Assembly (NCBI RefSeq): GCF_004124325.1
Contig: NZ_QBDT01000001.1
Location: 3,658,001-3,722,000 of the forward strand
Source: Streptomyces sp. L2
Lineage (GTDB): Bacteria; Actinomycetota; Actinomycetes; Streptomycetales; Streptomycetaceae
Direction of reading: 5' to 3'
DNA length: 64,000 bases
Below, one piece after another: positions 59,539 to 64,000 of the stretch. The position numbers were made by a program, and so were the translations under genes. Every line of letters begins with the position of its first letter. The stretch's first letter is position 1. A model generated the notes under the pieces. The model had not been told where the DNA came from, did not search any database, and was given only the letters and a program-made list of their open reading frames with translations.

Positions 59539-59545
59539 GTGAAAC
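59532..59545. other. parS: parS site (exact Streptomyces consensus)
   Basis: GTTTCACGTGAAAC, a perfect palindrome and exact match to the ParB-binding sequence clustered around Streptomyces oriC. It contains the moeA TGA and the K+ channel GTG start. Marks this region as oriC-proximal. Confidence 0.85.
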
Positions 59546-60920
59546 ACACCCCGATTCCGGCGGCCGCCCACGGCAGGTCCAGCAGCTCCGTCTCCTCACC
59601 CTGCCGGGCGCCGCCCGGGGGTACGACGGCCAGCGCGTCGGCGGCGGCGATTCCGCGCAGCATGGCCGGACCGTTGTAGTGCAGCGGAACGGCGTCGTCG
59701 CCGCGCAGCACCACGGGGACGAGCCGGGTGTCGTACGGGTGTCCGTGCACGGCCTCCTTGAGCGGCAGCGTGTACGGCTCCGGGGCGGGGTGGGCGGCAA
59801 GGGTCCGTAGCAGGGGCTCGGCGAGCGTGAGCAGGCCGGAGACGGCCGCGAGCGGGTTGCCGGGTAGGCCGACCAGGTGCTGGTCCTCCTTGGTGCGGGC
59901 CAGCAGCATGGGGTGGCCGGGGCGCACCTTCACGCCGTCGACGAGCAGCTCGGCGCCGATGCGTTCCAGGGTGGGGTGGACGTGGTCGACGGGTCCGGCG
60001 GCGGTTCCGCCGGTGGTGATGACGAGATCGGCCGTGGAACCGGTGACGGCTGTCAGCAGGGCTTTCGCGTCATCGCCCAGCCGGCGTACGGCGGTCACCT
60101 CGGCGCCCATCGCGCGCAGCCAGGGCGGCAGCATCGGGCCGAGCGCGTCCCGGATCAGCCCGTCGTGCGGCTGTCCCTCGGTCATCAGTTCGTCGCCCAG
60201 GACCAGGACCTCGACGCGGGGTCGGGGTACGGCGGTGAGCGTGTCGTATCCGGCGGCCGCGGCCAGGCCGAGGACGGCGGGGGTGACGAGGGTGCCGACG
60301 GGCAGCAGTTGGTCGCCGGTGCGGCACTCCTGGCCGCGCGGGCGGATGTCCTGGCCGTGGCCTGCGTCCCTGGTGGGGTGCAGACGGCCCTTGGCGTCGA
60401 GGCGGCCGTGCTCGCTGCGCAGGACGGCGGTGGTCTCGGCCGGGACGCGGGCGCCGGTGGCGATGCGCACGGCCTCGCCGTCGGTGAGCGGGTCGGGCTG
60501 CGCGTGCCCGGCGAGGACGCCCTCGTCCCGTACTCGCCAGGGGGCCGGTCCGGAGACCGCCCAGCCGTCCATCGCGGAGGTGTCGAAGGAGGGCAGGTCG
60601 GTGAGCGCGTCGAGGGGTGCGGCCAGGACCAGGCCGAGTGCGTCGCCGAGCGTGACGGAGACGGGGGGCCGGCGGGGTCCTGAGCGGGCCGCGCGGGCGG
60701 CGACGTCCCGGGCCCGGGGCCAGGGGGTGGCCTGGTGGCGGTCGCCCCGGTGGCCGCCCCTGTGATCGCCCTGGTGCTCGTCCCCTTGGTCGCCGCGCGG
60801 GGCGGGGGTGTGCCCGGCGGCGCTGTCGTCCTTGCGTTCCCGCACGAGGGCGAGGGCCTCCTCGACATCGAGGTCGTCGGTGTCCGCGGGCGCTTGGGCC
60901 CGGGTTCCGGGGGCGGTCAT
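59535..60920 (-). CDS. moeA: Molybdopterin molybdenumtransferase
   Basis: 461 residues. MoeA family: SFDTSAMDGWAV, ATGARVP, GDQLLPVGTLVTPAVLGLAAAAGYDTLTA, VEVLVLGDELM, VITTGGTAAGPVDHVHP and VGLPGNPLAAV motifs. Inserts molybdate into adenylylated molybdopterin. Residues about 35-65 contain an unusual His/Asp/Gly-rich segment (DQGDEHQGDHRGGHRGDRHQ) before the normal N-terminus. ATG overlaps the stop of the upstream mobA-like gene (ATGA). Confidence 0.94.
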   Translation of the reverse strand: MTAPGTRAQAPADTDDLDVEEALALVRERKDDSAAGHTPAPRGDQGDEHQGDHRGGHRGDRHQATPWPRARDVAARAARSGPRRPPVSVTLGDALGLVLAAPLDALTDLPSFDTSAMDGWAVSGPAPWRVRDEGVLAGHAQPDPLTDGEAVRIATGARVPAETTAVLRSEHGRLDAKGRLHPTRDAGHGQDIRPRGQECRTGDQLLPVGTLVTPAVLGLAAAAGYDTLTAVPRPRVEVLVLGDELMTEGQPHDGLIRDALGPMLPPWLRAMGAEVTAVRRLGDDAKALLTAVTGSTADLVITTGGTAAGPVDHVHPTLERIGAELLVDGVKVRPGHPMLLARTKEDQHLVGLPGNPLAAVSGLLTLAEPLLRTLAAHPAPEPYTLPLKEAVHGHPYDTRLVPVVLRGDDAVPLHYNGPAMLRGIAAADALAVVPPGGARQGEETELLDLPWAAAGIGVCFT

Positions 60921-61870
60921 CCGGCGTCCGGGCCGCTGGGGCCCCCTTCGTTCTCTTCCTCCCAGCGCAGGGCCAGCGCGGCGGCCTTGCGGGCGGCCTC
61001 GGCGACCGCCTCGGGGCCCCCCTCGCCCCGGGCGGCGGCATAGCCGACGAGGAAGGTGGTCAGCGGGGCGGCGGGGCGGGCGACGCCGTGCGCCGCGTCG
61101 CGGGCCAGGTCGAGGAGGACGCCTGTGTCGACGTCCAGGTCGATGCCCAGTTCGTCCTTGACTGCGGAGATCCATTCATCCAACACGTGCCCATGCTCCC
61201 TGATGCGTGCCCTGGCGTCGGCGATGTCGTCCCAGGTGTCGCAGTCGAAGGACGCGAGCGGGTCCGGGACGCGGGTGAGGTGGAGGGCGCCGGTCAGCCG
61301 GCGCAGGGGCAGACCGGTCAGGCCGCCGGGCGCCGCGGCGAGCGCCGTCAGCTCGCGGCGCAGCGCGGCGGTGCGGTAGGCGGCGACGAGCGGCTGGTCG
61401 CGTCCGTCGGCGTCGGTGAGCAGCGCGCCGTCGGCACCGGTGTCCCGCAGGGCCGTCAACAGCCGCCGCAGGGTGGCGGCTTCGAGGAACGGCAGGTCGG
61501 CGGAGAGTACGACGGCGTGGTCGGCGGTGGTGTGCCGCAGTCCGGCGTCCAGCGCGGCGACGGGTCCGGCGCCGGGCGGCTCCTCGCGCGCCCAGCGCAC
61601 CGGGCGGCCGGTGGGCCGGGGGCCGGCCACGACGACGGTCGTGGCCGCGTCGGCGCAGGCCGCGAGCACGCGGTCGAGCAGCGGGCGCCCGCCGACCCGC
61701 ACGGCCGGTTTGTCGGCACCGCCGAGCCGCCGGGCGGCACCGCCGGCCAGCACGACGGCGTCGTACGGCGCGGCGGGCCCGGAGTCCCCGGGGGCGGCCG
61801 GGGCTGCCGTGGCGGCGGGGCGCTCCGTGGCAGCCGGGCCGTCCGTGGCGGCGGGGGCGGTGTCGGTCAC
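60917..61870 (-). CDS. MobA-like NTP transferase fused to DUF6457
   Basis: 317 residues from GTG 61870. An Ala/Pro/Thr-rich start is followed by a nucleotidyltransferase domain (VVLAGGAARRLGGADKPAVRVGGRPLLDRVL; LSADLPFL; DADGRDQPLVAAYR), consistent with molybdenum cofactor guanylyltransferase. The C-terminal about 80 residues (LDEWISAVKDELGIDLDVD ... LTTFLVGYAAARG) are a DUF6457 helical domain, as often seen in Actinobacteria. First gene of the overlapping mobA-moeA-channel operon. Confidence 0.88.
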   Translation of the reverse strand: MTDTAPAATDGPAATERPAATAAPAAPGDSGPAAPYDAVVLAGGAARRLGGADKPAVRVGGRPLLDRVLAACADAATTVVVAGPRPTGRPVRWAREEPPGAGPVAALDAGLRHTTADHAVVLSADLPFLEAATLRRLLTALRDTGADGALLTDADGRDQPLVAAYRTAALRRELTALAAAPGGLTGLPLRRLTGALHLTRVPDPLASFDCDTWDDIADARARIREHGHVLDEWISAVKDELGIDLDVDTGVLLDLARDAAHGVARPAAPLTTFLVGYAAARGEGGPEAVAEAARKAAALALRWEEENEGGPSGPDAG

Positions 61871-61910
61871 CCCCCGAGTATGTCCTCTCGGCCGGTGTTA
61901 TTTGAATGGG

Positions 61911-63320
61911 TCACAGAGTGCGCAGCAGCACCGCCGGCTGTTCCACACAGTCGGCCACGTACCTCAGGAAGCCGCCGGCCGTGCCGCCGTCGCACACCCG
62001 GTGGTCGAAGGTGAGGGAGAGCTGCACGACCTGCCGGACGGCCAGCTCGCCCTCGTGCACCCACGGCTTGGGGATGATGCGGCCGACGCCGAGCATCGCG
62101 GCCTCGGGGTGGTTGATGATCGGCGTGGAGCCGTCGACGCCGAACACGCCGTAGTTGTTCAACGTGAAGGTGCCGCCGGTGAGTTCCCCAGGGGTCAGGG
62201 TTCCGGTCCGGGCGGACTCGGTGAGCCGGGCGAACTCCGCGGTCAGCGACTCGGCGTCGCGCGCGTGGGCGTCCCGGACGACCGGGACCACCAGCCCGCG
62301 CTCGGTCTGCGCGGCGAACCCGAGGTGCACGTGGTCGAGTTGGACGACCTCGCGAGCCTCGGTGTCGACGTAGGAGTTCAGCTCGGGGAAGCGGGCCAGG
62401 GCGGCGGTGCAGACGCGGGCGAGCAGCGCGAGGAGGGAGATCTTCGGCGCTCCGGCGGCGTTCATGGCGGTCCGCGCGCGCATGAGTTCCGTGGCGTCGG
62501 CGTCGACCCAGCAGGTGGCGTCCGGGATCTCCCGGCGGCTGCGGGAGAGTTTGTCGGCCACGGCGCCGCGCACGCCCTTGAGGGGGACGCGCAGTCCGTC
62601 GCGGTCGGCGCCGCCGCCGCGGACGGCGGGGGCCGGGGCTAGGGCCGCGGGGGCGGGCGTGGCGTCCTTGGCGCGCAGGGCGCCCTCGACGTCGGCCCGC
62701 AGGATCAGCCCGTCGGGGCCGGATCCGGACAGCCGGCGCAGGTCCAGGCCGCCCTCGCGGGCGAGCCGGCGCACTAGCGGGGAGATCACCGGCACCGGCC
62801 CGTCGGCGAACGCCGGCGCGGGGGCCGGGGCGGGCGCGCTCACACGCGCGTGGGGCGCGGGAGCGGCGGGTTCGGGCCGCTGCGAGGGGCCCTTCCTCGG
62901 GCCCGCCGTGCCGTTCCGGGGAACCGTGGCGTCCCGGTCGGGCGCGTCGTCGCGGCGGCCCGGGCCCGCCGTCGTGGTGCGGACCCGGCGGCGCCGGGCC
63001 GCAGGGGCCTGGGTGCCGTAGCCGACGAGGACGTTGCCGGACCCCTCCGAGTCGCCGTCCGCCACGGTGGCGGACTCGCCGACCGCGACCGTCAGCAGCG
63101 GGGCGCCGACGGGCAGTTCGGTGCCCTCCTCGCCGAAGCGGGCGGTGACCACGCCGCCGTACGGGCAGGGGACCTCGACCATCGCCTTGGCCGTCTCGAC
63201 CTCGACGACCGGCTGGTCGACGGCGACCACGTCACCGACCTGCACCAGCCAGCGGACGATCTCCGCCTCGGTCAGGCCCTCCCCGAGGTCGGGGAGCTTG
63301 AACTCCAGCACCTGTGCCAT
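61911..63320 (-). CDS. bkdC: Second branched-chain keto acid dehydrogenase E2 component
   Basis: 469 residues, ATG 63320 overlapping the E1-beta stop (TGATG). Lipoyl domain with VEVETAKAMVEVP, a basic/Pro/Ala linker (RRRRVRTTTAGPGRRDD), PSBD (PLVRRLAREGGLDLRRLSGSGPDGLILRADV) and catalytic domain with SLTFDHRVCDGGTAGGFL. The catalytic motif has Cys (DHRVCDG) where the first operon's E2 has Leu (DHRLVDG). Same reaction class as the first operon; substrate preference may differ. Confidence 0.95.
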   Translation of the reverse strand: MAQVLEFKLPDLGEGLTEAEIVRWLVQVGDVVAVDQPVVEVETAKAMVEVPCPYGGVVTARFGEEGTELPVGAPLLTVAVGESATVADGDSEGSGNVLVGYGTQAPAARRRRVRTTTAGPGRRDDAPDRDATVPRNGTAGPRKGPSQRPEPAAPAPHARVSAPAPAPAPAFADGPVPVISPLVRRLAREGGLDLRRLSGSGPDGLILRADVEGALRAKDATPAPAALAPAPAVRGGGADRDGLRVPLKGVRGAVADKLSRSRREIPDATCWVDADATELMRARTAMNAAGAPKISLLALLARVCTAALARFPELNSYVDTEAREVVQLDHVHLGFAAQTERGLVVPVVRDAHARDAESLTAEFARLTESARTGTLTPGELTGGTFTLNNYGVFGVDGSTPIINHPEAAMLGVGRIIPKPWVHEGELAVRQVVQLSLTFDHRVCDGGTAGGFLRYVADCVEQPAVLLRTL

Positions 63321-64000
63321 CAGCTCTCGGCCTCCCACTGCAGACGCGCGACGGCGTCCAGGATGCGGTCGACGCCGGGCAGGTGGTGCCGCTCCAGCAT
63401 CGGCGGCGGATAGGGGATGTCGAATCCGGCCACGCGCAGCACGGGTGCCTCCAGGTGGTGGAAGCAGCGCTCGGTGACGCGGGCCGCGATCTCGCCGCCC
63501 GGCCCGCCGAACCCGGTCGACTCGTGGACGACGACCGCCCGGCCGGTGCGCCGTACGGAGGCGCAGACCGTCTCGTCGTCGAACGGCACCAGGGAGCGCA
63601 GGTCGACGACCTCCAGGTCCCAGCCCTCCGCCTGCGCGGCCTCGGCGGCCTCCAGGCAGACGGGGACCGACGGGCCGTAGGTGATCAGCGTGGCGCTGCG
63701 GCCGGTCCGCCGGACCACCGCCCGCCCGATGGGCTCGACCTCGGTGGGGTGCTCGGGGTTCCAGGAGTCCTTCGACCAGTACAGCCGCTTGGGCTCCAGG
63801 AAGACCACCGGGTCGTCGGAGGCGATGGCCTCGCGCAGCATCCCGTAGGCGTCGGCGATGGTCGCGGGCGTGACCACGTGCAGGCCCGGGGTGGCCATGT
63901 AGTAGGCCTCGGAGGAATCGCTGTGGTGCTCGACGCCGCCGATGCCGCCGCCGTAGGGGATGCGCACCGTGATTGGCAGGGGCATCTTGCCGCGGGTGCG
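63320..64000 (-). CDS. bkdB: Second branched-chain keto acid dehydrogenase E1 beta (5' end outside window)
   Basis: C-terminal 226 residues visible; the frame continues past base 64000. VRIPYGGGIGGVEHHSDSSEAYY, VFLEPKRLYW, the transketolase C-terminal domain (LITYGPSVPVCLEAA) and FHHLEAPVLRVAGFDIPYPP match E1-beta and align along their length with the first operon's BkdB. The E1-alpha gene should lie just right of the window. Confidence 0.95.
   Translation of the reverse strand, partial: RTRGKMPLPITVRIPYGGGIGGVEHHSDSSEAYYMATPGLHVVTPATIADAYGMLREAIASDDPVVFLEPKRLYWSKDSWNPEHPTEVEPIGRAVVRRTGRSATLITYGPSVPVCLEAAEAAQAEGWDLEVVDLRSLVPFDDETVCASVRRTGRAVVVHESTGFGGPGGEIAARVTERCFHHLEAPVLRVAGFDIPYPPPMLERHHLPGVDRILDAVARLQWEAES

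Noticed and set aside
1..64000. tRNA or rRNA genes
   Set aside because: No T-loop GGTTCRANYCC followed by a matching acceptor stem, and no rRNA-like stretch, was found by eye; a covariance-model search would be needed to exclude small RNAs.

Overview
This is a high-GC chromosomal window from a Streptomyces or a very close relative. The evidence is the extreme third-position GC, frequent GTG/TTG starts, many leaderless genes, a Streptomyces K15-type DD-transpeptidase homologue, a mycothiol-dependent isomerase-family protein, a Bpa/PafE proteasome activator, and a GTTTCACGTGAAAC parS site of the kind that clusters around Streptomyces oriC. From memory, the gene order (metG, aspS, paired M4 proteases, acyl-CoA dehydrogenase, M18 peptidase, DD-peptidase, bkd operon, two Ser/Thr kinases, moeA, second bkd operon) resembles the S. 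coelicolor SCO3780s-SCO3830s, on one side of oriC. I could not check this by alignment.

Layout. 1-6.5 kb: end of a nucleoside hydrolase, a TPR-like protein, a membrane PP2C phosphatase, small membrane and secreted proteins and a MocR regulator. 6.5-14.9 kb: alpha/beta hydrolase, EEP-family phosphatase, a Glu/Pro-repeat VWA protein, metG, a SABATH-like carboxyl methyltransferase, a YoaK family protein and an Rpn-like nuclease. 15-20 kb: aspS, a PAS-GAF-PP2C-HATPase phosphatase and an AI-2E transporter. 20-24 kb: two tandem secreted M4 metalloproteases. 24-30 kb: a protein built from a transposase N-terminal domain and a Pro/Val repeat, an ECF sigma factor fused to an extracytoplasmic CAP domain, an FG-GAP protein, pirin and an SseB-like protein. 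30-39 kb: acyl-CoA dehydrogenase, M18 aminopeptidase, DUF6458 protein, NHL-thioredoxin, LOR protein, nitrilase family and MDMPI family genes, separated by several minisatellites. 39-46.8 kb: GntR/MFS operon, K15-type peptidase, ECF sigma with a coupled small protein, epoxide-hydrolase-like protein, a secreted protein and a phage-type Bro-N protein. 46.8-50.5 kb: bkdABC. 51-57 kb: phosphotransferase, two divergent Ser/Thr kinases, Bpa and a surface protein. 57-64 kb: quinone oxidoreductase, a K+ channel/moeA/mobA overlapping operon and bkdC/bkdB of a second complex that runs off the right edge.

How the genes work together. The two bkd clusters make branched-chain acyl-CoA, the starter units for iso/anteiso fatty acids and some polyketides, and the acyl-CoA dehydrogenase degrades acyl-CoAs. 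MoeA and the MobA-like protein act in molybdenum cofactor synthesis. metG and aspS are housekeeping.

The most unusual things seen are: (i) tandem repeats that start at or include the stop codon of four different genes, one of which (34.1-34.3 kb) forms a chain of four identical 17-codon mini-ORFs joined by ATGA overlaps; (ii) the sigma-CAP fusion; (iii) the transposase-domain/Pro-Val protein; (iv) an exact parS straddling the moeA/K+ channel overlap; (v) about a dozen genes with a TAnnnT hexamer 6-9 nt before the start codon, suggesting leaderless mRNAs; (vi) a 12-bp direct repeat beside the MocR gene. No rRNA, tRNA, CRISPR array or intact mobile element was recognised.
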